From Methylophilus medardicus (GTDB lineage Bacteria; Pseudomonadota; Gammaproteobacteria; Burkholderiales; Methylophilaceae), in assembly GCF_006363955.1 (NCBI RefSeq), contig NZ_CP040948.1, forward strand, positions 1,302,001-1,366,000: a DNA stretch of 64,000 nt, given 5' to 3'. The notes under the pieces were generated by a model. It saw nothing but the letters and a program-made list of their open reading frames with translations. It was not told where the DNA came from and did no database searches. Below are positions 9,175-17,802 of the stretch, piece after piece; position 1 is the stretch's first letter, and each line of letters opens with the position of its first letter. Made by a program: the position numbers and the translations under genes.

Positions 9175-9651
9175 TTAGTGTGCTTTGCGCAATGAAACCA
9201 AACCGATCATCAACAGACCAACCATCAGCAAGATGCCTTTATCCGCTTCAGGTACTGGCGTCACCACATTGGCATTTAAAAAATATTGACCACCACTGAA
9301 ACCATCTACCGTGCCGGAAACCCTCAATTGGTATTTGCCTGGCGTCAAATTGAACGGTGATGTGATCAAATTATCTTCAGCATCATAAAAGCCATATTTA
9401 AACGTTTCATCAATGATGTTATACGTAGGCTCTTCAACTTCGCCAACCAGTATTGATAAAGAGACCGGCTCTTGTAAATCAAGATCGAATACATCGTTGA
9501 ATTCAAAGTTTGTTAACACATCAGCATCGCGATTCACCACAGTAGCCACGTTACCAAAGTTAAATACGTAATTTGCTGCATCCGCTTGGCTCATTAAGCT
9601 CAAGCTAGCAACCACAATCACAGATAAATTCTTTAATAAGCTTTTGAACAT
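9175..9651 (-). CDS. FxDxF-type PEP-CTERM protein with variant sorting signal
   Basis: A 158-residue exported protein. The signal peptide ends near SLMSQADA. The body contains FNDVFDLDL (the FxDxF motif) and the late PGKYQLRVSG...GGQYFLNANV pattern of FxDxF-family PEP-CTERM proteins. The sorting signal reads VPEADKGILLMVGLLMIGLVSLRKAH, so the second proline of the PEP motif is replaced by Ala, while the membrane span and basic end remain. The start is fixed by GAGGAGAAACAA directly before ATG. Only 46 bases separate it from the next PEP-CTERM gene, so the two are probably co-transcribed. Confidence 0.8.
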   Translation of the reverse strand: MFKSLLKNLSVIVVASLSLMSQADAANYVFNFGNVATVVNRDADVLTNFEFNDVFDLDLQEPVSLSILVGEVEEPTYNIIDETFKYGFYDAEDNLITSPFNLTPGKYQLRVSGTVDGFSGGQYFLNANVVTPVPEADKGILLMVGLLMIGLVSLRKAH

Positions 9652-9875
9652 TTGTTTCTCCTCAACACAGTAATTGTTGATCATCTTATTCGCTACTCGA
9701 GCCGTTTTATATAGCCCATTATGACCAATCAATTATGTAATTTAATTATGTACTAGCAAAAAACAGACCAGTTACAAATACTATTGCAATACATTGATTT
9801 TATTATGATTTATATTCAAAATAAGCCAGCAACATGCATAGAGATGAGTGATTTGCACCACTTTTTTTGACTTAG

Positions 9876-9891
9876 TGCGTGTAATGCACCA
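9876..9891 (-). promoter_or_regulatory. Possible sigma-54 promoter for the PEP-CTERM genes
   Basis: On the minus strand the site reads TGGTGCATTACACGCA, with the invariant GG and GC of sigma-54 promoters ten bases apart, but the flanks deviate from TGGCACG and TTGC. It would give a leader of about 215 bases to the first PEP-CTERM gene. The palindrome at 9940-9959 would lie about 85 bases upstream of the start, a normal distance for an enhancer-binding protein. Confidence 0.35.
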
Positions 9892-9939
9892 TTTAGATGC
9901 ATGCATTTTACAGGGCGTGAGAGGAAAATAGCAAAGGAA

Positions 9940-9960
9940 TTTGTCATAAATATGACAAAC
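9940..9960. promoter_or_regulatory. 20-bp palindrome, candidate activator site (element A, copy 1)
   Basis: TTTGTCATA-AA-TATGACAAA is a perfect inverted repeat with a two-base centre. Its core GTCA-N6-TGACAAAC recurs between epsL and epsB at 38576-38593, with 15 of 18 bases the same. A dimeric regulator of exopolysaccharide-linked genes is the simplest explanation. Confidence 0.5.
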
Positions 9961-10011
9961 TCCAATATGATTGAACTAAATTAGTAAAGATTAGTAATTT
10001 TTTGATTTGAA

Positions 10012-11457
10012 TTAAATCTTCACAAGCTGCTCAAGGACCGACTTCACCAGCTGTGTTGAAGTCGCCATTGTGGCGGTTTCGACATAGCACCGCAGTTCTG
10101 GTGCATTGCCTGAGGGCCGTAAGTGAATAATATTGCCTGATCGGCAAGTCACTCTCAAACCATCGGTGGTATCCACCGTGGCGACGGTTTCATTCAGCGA
10201 TAAGGCCGCTAACATTTGTGCAGGTGCAACAGACCAGCCCTCAATCAATGCTTTGCTTTTTTCAGTGGCCACATTTTGCAGACGATCGCTTGCGGTATAG
10301 CGTTGTGGCAACCCGGCAACAAGGGCAGACAATGGTTTATGTTGTTGTTTAGATTGTGCCAATAAACATACAACAGGCAATACTGCATCCCGCGTCGGCA
10401 AGGGTAACAAGCTAGGATGGTCGGCCACCGTCGAGCCGAGCAAAAAGCCGCCATTCGCCTCAAAGCCGGCAACACTCTGGGCACCAGTTTTTTGCAGCGC
10501 CTCCATTTCGGCAATCACGTACGGTGAACCAATACGGGTTCGAGAGACATGTTGAAATAAGCCGCTCGCCTCGATGGCTGTATTACAGCTCACTGGCACG
10601 GCTAAATGCGTAATTTTTAACGCCTGCGCCGTCAGCAAGCCAACAATATCCCCACGCAACCATTGACCTTTTTCATCGCTCATTAGCGGGCGATCGCCAT
10701 CGCCATCCGTAGAGATGATGGCGTCAACTTGATGTTGCGCTGCCCAAGCCAAGCCCTTTTGCGTATCTTCAGCAGACACCGCTTCGGTATCAATGGGCAC
10801 AAAGGTATCTGAACGTTCTAGGCAAATGACTTCAGCGCCTAGCTCGCTAAAGAGTTGCGGCATCAAATCGCGGCCGACACTCGAATGTTGGTAAATGGCG
10901 AGTTTGAACCCTGAAAGCGCGCCCTCGCCCAGTAAATCTTTATAGCGCTCAATATAGTTGTTTTTAGCCAACGGGCTTTCAGGCAGCAACGCTGCGTCAG
11001 CATGAACTAACGGCTGCAATGGACAGGCCAGCATCGCGGCTTCATCCGCCTTGGTAATTTCTCCATCTGGCCGATAGAACTTGAGGCCGTTCCGGTCAAA
11101 CGGAATATGACTGCCGGTGACCATGATGCCAGGGATGCGCTGACTCTGGGCAAACAATGCCAGTGCCGGGGTAGGCACCGCCCCACAATAAATGACTTCT
11201 AACCCCATCTGTGACAATTGATGGGCACACGCAGTCGCAATTCTGACGCTACTTGGGCGTAGGTCGGTCGCAATCGCCACTTGTTTAAAATCAAACCCTT
11301 GTTTAACCGTCGCCACAAATGCTTGTGTGTAAGCTGCGCACACCTCGTCGGTCATTGCGCTGACGAGGCCACGCGCACCGCTGGTGCCGAAAGCAACACC
11401 ACTTTGCTGCATCACAGCACGCAAGTCGTTCACATTGGTCATGCTAGTTGCGGCCAT
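10012..11457 (-). CDS. manB: Phosphomannomutase/phosphoglucomutase
   Basis: A 481-residue alpha-D-phosphohexomutase interconverting hexose 6- and 1-phosphates, here to supply mannose-1-phosphate to ManC. The active serine is Ser116 in MVTGSHIPFDRNG. The metal loop is STDGDGDRPLM, the sugar-binding stretch FEANGGFLLGS, and the phosphate site RPSGNAPELRCY sits near the C-terminus. The canonical TASHNP is TGSHIP here, as in a subgroup of proteobacterial enzymes. The start at 11457 has GAAGA five bases upstream and overlaps the manC stop; a second ATG at 11442 is possible. Glucose versus mannose preference is not decidable by eye. Confidence 0.85.
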   Translation of the reverse strand: MAATSMTNVNDLRAVMQQSGVAFGTSGARGLVSAMTDEVCAAYTQAFVATVKQGFDFKQVAIATDLRPSSVRIATACAHQLSQMGLEVIYCGAVPTPALALFAQSQRIPGIMVTGSHIPFDRNGLKFYRPDGEITKADEAAMLACPLQPLVHADAALLPESPLAKNNYIERYKDLLGEGALSGFKLAIYQHSSVGRDLMPQLFSELGAEVICLERSDTFVPIDTEAVSAEDTQKGLAWAAQHQVDAIISTDGDGDRPLMSDEKGQWLRGDIVGLLTAQALKITHLAVPVSCNTAIEASGLFQHVSRTRIGSPYVIAEMEALQKTGAQSVAGFEANGGFLLGSTVADHPSLLPLPTRDAVLPVVCLLAQSKQQHKPLSALVAGLPQRYTASDRLQNVATEKSKALIEGWSVAPAQMLAALSLNETVATVDTTDGLRVTCRSGNIIHLRPSGNAPELRCYVETATMATSTQLVKSVLEQLVKI

Positions 11458-12856
11458 AAGTATCTTCGTAACGCACAATATCGTCCTCACCCAAATAACT
11501 GCCAGATTGCACCTCAATCAGATGCAAAGGCAATTTACCGGGGTTTTCAAGGCGATGCGTAGAGCCGATAGGAATATATGTCGACTCGTTTTCTGTATAG
11601 AGTTTGGTGACATTATCTACCGTAATCATGGCGGAGCCACTGACCACCACCCAATGTTCGGCGCGATGATGGTGCATTTGTAGCGAGAGTTTTTCACCTG
11701 GCTTGACCATAATGCGTTTGACTTGAAAACGTTCGCCTACATCGATGCCCTCGTACCAACCCCATGGACGATAAACGCGAGGGTGCACCTGATGCTCAGT
11801 GCGGCCACTGGCTTTCAGATGGTCCACAATGTTTTTAACATCCTGCGCACAGTCACGATGGGCCACCAACACCGCATCAGCCGTTTCAACAATCAATAAA
11901 TCCTCAACCCCTACGGCAGCCACAAAGCGACCTTCCGCGCGAATCAAGGTGTTTTTCACATCCTTCATAAAAACATCACCGCGGGTTGCGTTGCCTGCGG
12001 CGTCATTGGGCTGCACATCCTTTAATGCCGTCCAAGAGCCAACATCATTCCAGCCCATGCTGGCGGGCACGACGGCTGCCAGTTTGGTTTTCTCCATCAC
12101 GGCATAGTCAATCGAATCTGACGGCGATGCCGCAAAAGCAGATTCTTGCAAACGTACAAAATCGAGATCCTTATAGCTGTGTTCCACCGCATTGGTCACT
12201 GCGGTGACCATGTCGGGTGCATATTGCTGCAACTCAGCCAAAAACGCGGAAGGTTTAAACAAGAACATGCCGCTATTCCAATAAAAATTGCCGGCATCCA
12301 GATATTGTTGCGCAGTCGCTGCGTTTGGCTTTTCAACAAATCGCGCCACGTCAAAACAACCTTCGGCAGCACTCAACCCTGCGCCAGACTGAATATAACC
12401 ATAGCCAGTCTCGGCGTGCGTTGGCGCGATGCCGAACGTCACCAGTTTTCCTTGCTCCGCCGCAACGCTGGCGCGACGCACCGCCGCCTCAAACGCCACC
12501 ACATCGGTGATCACGTGATCTGCTGGCAACACCAGCATCAATACGTCTTTGTCCTTTAAAGCGATGGCTGCCGCTGCAATGGCTGGCGCGGTATTTCGCG
12601 CCACCGGCTCTAGCACAATGGCCTCTGGGTGAATATCCACTTGGCGTAATTGTTCAGCGACTAAAAAGCGATGGTCATTGCCGCAAATAACGATCGGGTT
12701 TCCGACCTCGGCCCAGTTTGATAACCTGGTCAAAGTCTCTTGCAACATAGTGTTCTCAGTCACCAATGGCAGGAGTTGCTTAGGCAACACTGCGCGTGAC
12801 AGCGGCCACAGCCGCGTTCCAGAACCACCAGAAAGAATCACTGGGACAATTTTCAT
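11444..12856 (-). CDS. manC: Mannose-1-phosphate guanylyltransferase / mannose-6-phosphate isomerase
   Basis: A 470-residue bifunctional enzyme making GDP-mannose. The N-terminal nucleotidyltransferase begins VPVILSGGSGTRLWPLSR with the PKQ lysine just after, and has the LPADHVI motif near residue 110. The C-terminal cupin isomerase domain carries the metal-binding pattern around KLSLQMHHHRAEHWVVVSG. The ATG chosen has AAGG at a nine-base spacing; the longer frame would need a TTG. It lies between galE and manB in a nucleotide-sugar operon serving exopolysaccharide synthesis. Confidence 0.93.
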   Translation of the reverse strand: MKIVPVILSGGSGTRLWPLSRAVLPKQLLPLVTENTMLQETLTRLSNWAEVGNPIVICGNDHRFLVAEQLRQVDIHPEAIVLEPVARNTAPAIAAAAIALKDKDVLMLVLPADHVITDVVAFEAAVRRASVAAEQGKLVTFGIAPTHAETGYGYIQSGAGLSAAEGCFDVARFVEKPNAATAQQYLDAGNFYWNSGMFLFKPSAFLAELQQYAPDMVTAVTNAVEHSYKDLDFVRLQESAFAASPSDSIDYAVMEKTKLAAVVPASMGWNDVGSWTALKDVQPNDAAGNATRGDVFMKDVKNTLIRAEGRFVAAVGVEDLLIVETADAVLVAHRDCAQDVKNIVDHLKASGRTEHQVHPRVYRPWGWYEGIDVGERFQVKRIMVKPGEKLSLQMHHHRAEHWVVVSGSAMITVDNVTKLYTENESTYIPIGSTHRLENPGKLPLHLIEVQSGSYLGEDDIVRYEDTYGRN

Positions 12857-12889
12857 TTTTATCAACCTTATGCCTACATTTTGAATGCG

Positions 12890-13864
12890 TTAATTTGACT
12901 GCTTCAGTTCCCACTGCCATGCATGGGCCACAATGGTGTTCAAGTCTGTATACACTGGCTGCCATGCCAGCATATCTTTTGCTCGCTTGGCATCGGCGAC
13001 CAATCGAGCCGGGTCACCTTCTCGTCTTGCCGCGTTAATAACCGTCACTGTCTTGCCAGAGACCGTCTGCACCGCATCAATCACCTCTTGCACCGAAAAT
13101 CCCGCGCCATTACCCAGATTGAAACGGTCGCTGCCGCCGCCTTGGTTCAAATATTCGAGTGCCGCCAAATGGGCAGAACACAAATCAACAATATGAATGT
13201 AGTCGCGGATACAGGTGCCGTCTGGCGTATCGTAATCACGCCCAAACACATGAATATTGTCGCGGCGACCAGACGCTGCCTGTAAAATCAGTGGAATCAA
13301 ATGCGTTTCTGGATCATGACGCTCACCCAATTGCCCTTCGGGATCAGCGCCTGCCGCATTAAAATAACGTAAGCACACCGAGCGCAAGTCGAATGCCTTG
13401 TCATAATCCGCCAGCACTTGCTCAATCATCCACTTAGAGCGTCCGTAAGGATTTAAAGGACGATTGGGATGCGCTTCATCAATAGGTACGTAATCTGGCT
13501 CCCCAAACACTGCTGCAGTAGAAGAAAAAATAAACTTCTTCACGTTAAACTGCAACATGGTATCCAGCAAATTGAGCGTATTCGTCACATTGTTACGGTA
13601 GTAAATATCCGGTTTACGCACAGATTCACCCACCTGAATAAAGGACGCAAAATGCATCACGGCCTCAGGTTGATATTGCGCAAACACCCCTTGCAAGAAA
13701 GCAGCATCGGCTAAATCGCCTTCAACAAAGGTCCCCCCAAGCACCGCATCACGGTGTCCGCTTGAGAGATTATCCAAAGTAATCACCTCATGGCCAGCCC
13801 CCAATAGCATTTTCACCATATGTGAGCCAATATAGCCTGCACCACCTACCACCAACACGCGCAT
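12890..13864 (-). CDS. galE: UDP-glucose 4-epimerase
   Basis: A 324-residue extended SDR enzyme interconverting UDP-glucose and UDP-galactose. The NAD-binding motif is GGAGYIGSH (residues 7-15). The catalytic residues are the Ser/Thr in FSSTAAVFG (114-116) and the Tyr140-x3-Lys144 pair in YGRSKWMIEQ. The start is supported by GGAAGA before ATG; the open frame extends further upstream into the end of ugd, but that stretch is not GalE-like. It supplies galactose donor to the glycosyltransferases of the locus. Confidence 0.92.
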   Translation of the reverse strand: MRVLVVGGAGYIGSHMVKMLLGAGHEVITLDNLSSGHRDAVLGGTFVEGDLADAAFLQGVFAQYQPEAVMHFASFIQVGESVRKPDIYYRNNVTNTLNLLDTMLQFNVKKFIFSSTAAVFGEPDYVPIDEAHPNRPLNPYGRSKWMIEQVLADYDKAFDLRSVCLRYFNAAGADPEGQLGERHDPETHLIPLILQAASGRRDNIHVFGRDYDTPDGTCIRDYIHIVDLCSAHLAALEYLNQGGGSDRFNLGNGAGFSVQEVIDAVQTVSGKTVTVINAARREGDPARLVADAKRAKDMLAWQPVYTDLNTIVAHAWQWELKQSN

Positions 13865-13880
13865 AGAGTCTTCCAATAAA

Positions 13881-15047
13881 TTAGTCGCTACCGAATAAAT
13901 CGCGGGTATACACCTTGTCCAGCACATCGGCCAATTCTTTGGCTTGGCGGTTGGCAATGATGACATCGGACATTTGTTTGAACTGGTCGAGATCTTTGAT
14001 CACTTTAGAATAAAAGAACTCAGACTCTTCAAGCACGGGCTCATACACCACCACTTCGATACCCTTGCCTTTGATCCGTTTCATGATGCCCTGAATGGAA
14101 GAGGCTCTAAAGTTGTCCGAGCCCGCCTTCATGATCAAGCGATAAATACCCACCACTTTGGGTTTCTTTTTAATGATGCTGTCCGCGACAAAGTCCTTAC
14201 GCGTCGTGTTCGCCTCCACAATCGCGTTAATCAGGTTTTGCGGCACTTGTGAGTAGTTTGCCAGCAATTGCTTGGTATCTTTAGGCAGGCAATAGCCCCC
14301 ATAGCCAAACGAAGGATTGTTGTAGTGATTGCCAATCCGTGGGTCCATACACACGCCCTCAATAATCTGACGCGTATTGAGGCCATGGGTCTCGGCATAG
14401 GTATCTAACTCGTTAAAGTAGGCCACGCGCATCGCTAAAAACGTATTGGCAAATAACTTGATGGCCTCAGCTTCTGAACTGTTGGTCAGTAAAATCGCCG
14501 CATCTGGTTTCAGGCAGTTGTCTTTGAGCAGATTGGCAAATTTTTGCGCACGCTCTGACACCTCACCAACCACAATCCGAGAAGGATACAAGTTATCGTA
14601 AAGCGCTTTGCCTTCGCGTAAAAACTCAGGGGAGAAAATCAGGTTATCGCAATGCAGGTCTGCACGGATCTTTTCGGTGTAGCCAACCGGAATCGTCGAT
14701 TTAATCACCATCACAGCCTGTGGGTTAATCGCCATGACATCTTTAATCACTGCCTCCACCGACTTGGTGTTGAAGTAATTCGTTTCGGCATCGTAATCGG
14801 TCGGGGTGGCAATCACCACAAACTCAGCGTTTTGATAGGCTTCGTTTTTATCTGTGGTGGCTTTAAAATTTAACTGTTTGTTAGCCAAAAAATCTTCGAT
14901 TTCACGATCTACAATCGGTGATTTCTTTTGATTTAACAAGGCCACTTTTTCCGGCACAATGTCCAGCGCAACGACTTCATTTTTTTGCGCCAATAACACG
15001 GCCAATGACAAACCCACATAACCAGTACCCGCAATTGCAATCTTCAC
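13881..15047 (-). CDS. ugd: UDP-glucose 6-dehydrogenase
   Basis: A 388-residue NAD-dependent dehydrogenase oxidising UDP-glucose to UDP-glucuronate in two steps. It has the N-terminal [10 protein letters not shown] nucleotide motif, [20 protein letters not shown], the central [23 protein letters not shown] helix and the thioester-forming Cys253 in [12 protein letters not shown]. It starts at GTG, with AAGGAG five bases upstream. The length is typical of the short bacterial Ugd/RkpK-like group. The product would provide an acidic sugar to the exopolysaccharide. Confidence 0.92.
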   Translation of the reverse strand: MKIAIAGTGYVGLSLAVLLAQKNEVVALDIVPEKVALLNQKKSPIVDREIEDFLANKQLNFKATTDKNEAYQNAEFVVIATPTDYDAETNYFNTKSVEAVIKDVMAINPQAVMVIKSTIPVGYTEKIRADLHCDNLIFSPEFLREGKALYDNLYPSRIVVGEVSERAQKFANLLKDNCLKPDAAILLTNSSEAEAIKLFANTFLAMRVAYFNELDTYAETHGLNTRQIIEGVCMDPRIGNHYNNPSFGYGGYCLPKDTKQLLANYSQVPQNLINAIVEANTTRKDFVADSIIKKKPKVVGIYRLIMKAGSDNFRASSIQGIMKRIKGKGIEVVVYEPVLEESEFFYSKVIKDLDQFKQMSDVIIANRQAKELADVLDKVYTRDLFGSD

Positions 15048-15096
15048 AGTGGCTCCTTCGACTTTTCTAAACTAAATTCTTGTGTGGCGGCTTTAA

Positions 15097-15858
15097 TTAT
15101 TTTTTTAACCACTCACGTATAAACAATTGGGGGAAAATCACCGCACCCACTAAATATCGCTTCATCAGCCGTTTGGGCTCTGAACACATTCTGTGCAGCC
15201 ACTCCAAACCAACCTTACGCATCCACATGGGGGCTCTGGGTTTGTTGCCCGCCAGAAAATCAATGGTTGCCCCTACGCACAACGCGACTTTCACGGGCAG
15301 TTTGTGGGCATATTTATCTACCCAGATTTCTTGCTTGGGCGCGCCTAAGCCAATCACCAACAAATCGGCGTTAGCATCAGCGACCGACTGGCAGATACGA
15401 TCACAGTAGTCACTGTCTTTTTCAAAACCAAAGTCAGGGCTCAAGATGCCGACCACTTTCACCATCGGCCATTGCGCCTGAATGTTGGCCGCAGCCACCT
15501 CGCCTACGCCAGGCATGGCACCAAGCAGATAAACTTTCAGAGGAAGGTTTTTTTGCTGAAAACGTTCGAAAATATTAGGCACTAAATCACTACCAGGAAT
15601 GGTCTCAGGCAACGGTTTACCTAGAAGGTTAGAGGCCAATACCACCGGCTTACCATCGGCAACCACCATGGCAGCGTGGTCATAAGCTTGCTTCAATGCG
15701 GCATTTTTTTCAAGTTGCACAACGTGATCAACATTGGGGGTGACGACAAATTTACAGTCGTTATCGCCAAATTGCAGCCATTCTTGTATCACATCCAACG
15801 CACCATTCATTGAAAACTTGTGAATGGTGATTCCAAACATTTCTATGGTATTTGACAT
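15097..15858 (-). CDS. WecG/TagA/CpsF-family glycosyltransferase
   Basis: A 253-residue GT26-family enzyme that transfers a sugar from a nucleotide donor to a polyprenol-linked acceptor on the cytoplasmic side. Signature stretches are VTPNVDHVVQL, VVADGKPVVLAS, VIGLGAPKQEIWVDK and CVGATIDFLAGNKPRAPMWM, followed by the basic amphipathic C-terminus typical of these membrane-associated enzymes. ATG at 15858 is preferred; the longer frame starts at TTG and reads through the shared upstream element. It heads the ugd-galE-manC-manB operon. Its sugar could be ManNAcA-, GlcA- or similar; not decidable here. Confidence 0.85.
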   Translation of the reverse strand: MSNTIEMFGITIHKFSMNGALDVIQEWLQFGDNDCKFVVTPNVDHVVQLEKNAALKQAYDHAAMVVADGKPVVLASNLLGKPLPETIPGSDLVPNIFERFQQKNLPLKVYLLGAMPGVGEVAAANIQAQWPMVKVVGILSPDFGFEKDSDYCDRICQSVADANADLLVIGLGAPKQEIWVDKYAHKLPVKVALCVGATIDFLAGNKPRAPMWMRKVGLEWLHRMCSEPKRLMKRYLVGAVIFPQLFIREWLKK

Positions 15859-15910
15859 AAACAGCTTGAGACCCAACAGGTTAATGGTGTTTGTGAACAA
15901 TTACGTAGAA

Positions 15911-15921
15911 TTACGTAAAAT
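15911..15921 (-). promoter_or_regulatory. Element B, copy 1, upstream of the WecG-family gene
   Basis: On the minus strand ATTTTACGTAA is followed ten bases later by a second ACGTAAT. The same ATTTTACGTAA with a second CGTAAT lies upstream of epsE at 36337-36347. Both copies sit 53-58 bases before the start codon on the same strand, so a shared regulator or promoter type is likely. Confidence 0.35.
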
Positions 15922-15942
15922 ATTTATGGTTATTTTTTCAGT

Positions 15943-15969
15943 CACAGGTGAATAAAAAAAGAACCTGTG
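15943..15969. repeat. Inverted repeat CACAGGT-N13-ACCTGTG in the divergent intergenic region
   Basis: Seven-base perfect arms surround an A-rich spacer between the divergent WecG-family and GMC oxidoreductase genes. No T-run follows on either strand, so an operator is more likely than a terminator. Confidence 0.35.
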
Positions 15970-16109
15970 TGATATGGTATAACCCATCAGGATTATGCGA
16001 TATAAGACGTTTGACCTATATTTAATAAGCGACGCCACTGCTTGCACCTCATCTACAAGTTCAATAATAACGCTTATTTATGAATTTTTTTAAGTGATTT
16101 AACAAAAAT

Positions 16110-17792
16110 ATGATTAGCAATCTAAATAAACGTAGCACAGGTTCAACCATAGCAGCCGACATCTGCATCGTCGGTGCAGGCGCAGCAGGCATATCACTGG
16201 CGTTATCACTTTCAGGCCGCGGCTTGAAAATATTGCTGTTAGAGTCAGGCTTTGAGTTTGCAGATGAAAAGACACAGGAGTTATATGCGGGTGAAGTGGC
16301 AGACGAAAAACTGCACAGCCCACCCGATAAATATCGTCAGCGCAGATTTGGCGGCTCGACCACCATCTGGGGTGGCCGTTGCATGCCATTTGACCCGATT
16401 GACTTTGAGCAACGGGACTATGTGCCATTGAGTGGCTGGCCAATTAGTTATGAAGACCTTGCCCCCTACTACCAAACGGCCAATTGGCTACTTGAAGCGG
16501 GCGTCTATGAATATGATGCCGACAAAGTGTTTGACCCCGTAAAGCAAGCCGCGATTCAAGGCTTTCAGTCTGAAATTCTCAAAACCAATAATTTAGAACG
16601 TTTTTCCTGTCCGACCAATGTGGGTGACCGTTACAAGCAGCGTTTGGTGCTGGCTGAGGATGTTGAGGTGTTACTGGGCGCCAATTGCACCGGCATTCAA
16701 TTGAATCCAACCGGTGATCATGTGCAACAACTGGATATCGCCAGCCTTGAAGGCATCAAAGCCACAGTGCATGCCAAAAAAGTCGTGCTGGCCACTGGGG
16801 GGATTGAGACCACTAGACTGTTGCTGGCCTCAAATGACGTTTGCCCAAACGGCATTGGCAATGCGCACGATTTAGTCGGTCGCTACTACCAGTGCCATAT
16901 CGCCGGCAATCTGGGTAAATTAACCGTTTTTGGCCCACCCACCAAGGTCAGACATGGCTATGAAGTCTCCCCTGAGGGCATTTATTGCCGTCGTCGGTTT
17001 GCGTTAACAGCAGACACGCAAAAAAGCATTCAGGCGGGCAATATGGTGGCTCGATTACACTTTCCTAAAATCGTTGATCCGTCACACAAAATCGGCGTGT
17101 TGTCTGGATTGTTTTTGGCCAAAAACTTCATCAGTTATGAATACGGCAAGCGGTTGAAAGATGGACAGTCTAGCCTCGGTATCTACTTAAAGCATTTTGC
17201 AAACATTATTCTTGATCCCATTGATACTGTTAAGTTTTTATATCACTGGATTACCAAGCGGACGCTGGCAAAACGCAAGTTCCCTTCGGTTATTTTAAGC
17301 AACAAAAGCAATCAATTCACCTTTGAAATCCACAGTGAACAATACCCAAACCCTAATAGTCGCGTGACCTTAATTGAGGATAAGGATGCCTTAGGCATGC
17401 GCAAAGTGAAGGTGGATTGGCAATACCTGCCAGAAGACATTGAATCTGTGCGTCGCTCATTGCGCTTGTTTGTACAAGAAATCAATCAAAGTGGGCTAGC
17501 CACCTTTGAATTTAACGATGATCAACTCGAAGAAGATCTGACCCGATTTGGTGCCTACGGTGGCCATCACATCGGGACAACCAGAATGGGCACGCAGCCG
17601 GAAACATCAGTGGTAGACCCTAACGGTAAGATTCACGACATTGATAACTTATATATTTCTAGTGCGTCTGTGTTTCCAACCAGCAGTCAGGCCAACCCTA
17701 CCCTGACCATTGTCGCCATGAGCTTACGCCTGGCAGACCACATTGCTGAAACATTGCAGGCAGGCAAACCTACTCATTCAATTATCTCGTAA
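16110..17792 (+). CDS. GMC-family FAD-dependent oxidoreductase
   Basis: A 560-residue flavoprotein with the N-terminal dinucleotide fold DICIVGAGAAGISLAL followed by the ribose-binding Glu in LLLESGFE, the GGSTTIWGGRCMPFD stretch of GMC enzymes, and the C-terminal catalytic region with His486-His487 in GGHHIGTTRMGT and Asn529 in SSQANPTLTIVA. There is no signal peptide, so it should act in the cytoplasm. It is a clear paralogue of the second GMC enzyme in the main eps operon. GMC enzymes oxidise alcohols or sugars; the substrate is unknown, probably a sugar or lipid-linked sugar. No strong ribosome binding site is seen. Confidence 0.85.
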   Translation: MISNLNKRSTGSTIAADICIVGAGAAGISLALSLSGRGLKILLLESGFEFADEKTQELYAGEVADEKLHSPPDKYRQRRFGGSTTIWGGRCMPFDPIDFEQRDYVPLSGWPISYEDLAPYYQTANWLLEAGVYEYDADKVFDPVKQAAIQGFQSEILKTNNLERFSCPTNVGDRYKQRLVLAEDVEVLLGANCTGIQLNPTGDHVQQLDIASLEGIKATVHAKKVVLATGGIETTRLLLASNDVCPNGIGNAHDLVGRYYQCHIAGNLGKLTVFGPPTKVRHGYEVSPEGIYCRRRFALTADTQKSIQAGNMVARLHFPKIVDPSHKIGVLSGLFLAKNFISYEYGKRLKDGQSSLGIYLKHFANIILDPIDTVKFLYHWITKRTLAKRKFPSVILSNKSNQFTFEIHSEQYPNPNSRVTLIEDKDALGMRKVKVDWQYLPEDIESVRRSLRLFVQEINQSGLATFEFNDDQLEEDLTRFGAYGGHHIGTTRMGTQPETSVVDPNGKIHDIDNLYISSASVFPTSSQANPTLTIVAMSLRLADHIAETLQAGKPTHSIIS

Positions 17793-17802
17793 GGAAGCAA
17801 GC

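Larger units (their letters stand above)
9652..10011. other. 360-bp AT-rich non-coding upstream region of the PEP-CTERM pair
   Basis: No convincing coding frame is seen. The stretch separates the end of manB from the PEP-CTERM genes and reads as their upstream region. It holds a 20-bp palindrome (9940-9959) and a GG-N10-GC sigma-54-like pair, both annotated separately. No clear sigma-70 promoter or manB terminator was found. Confidence 0.7.
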
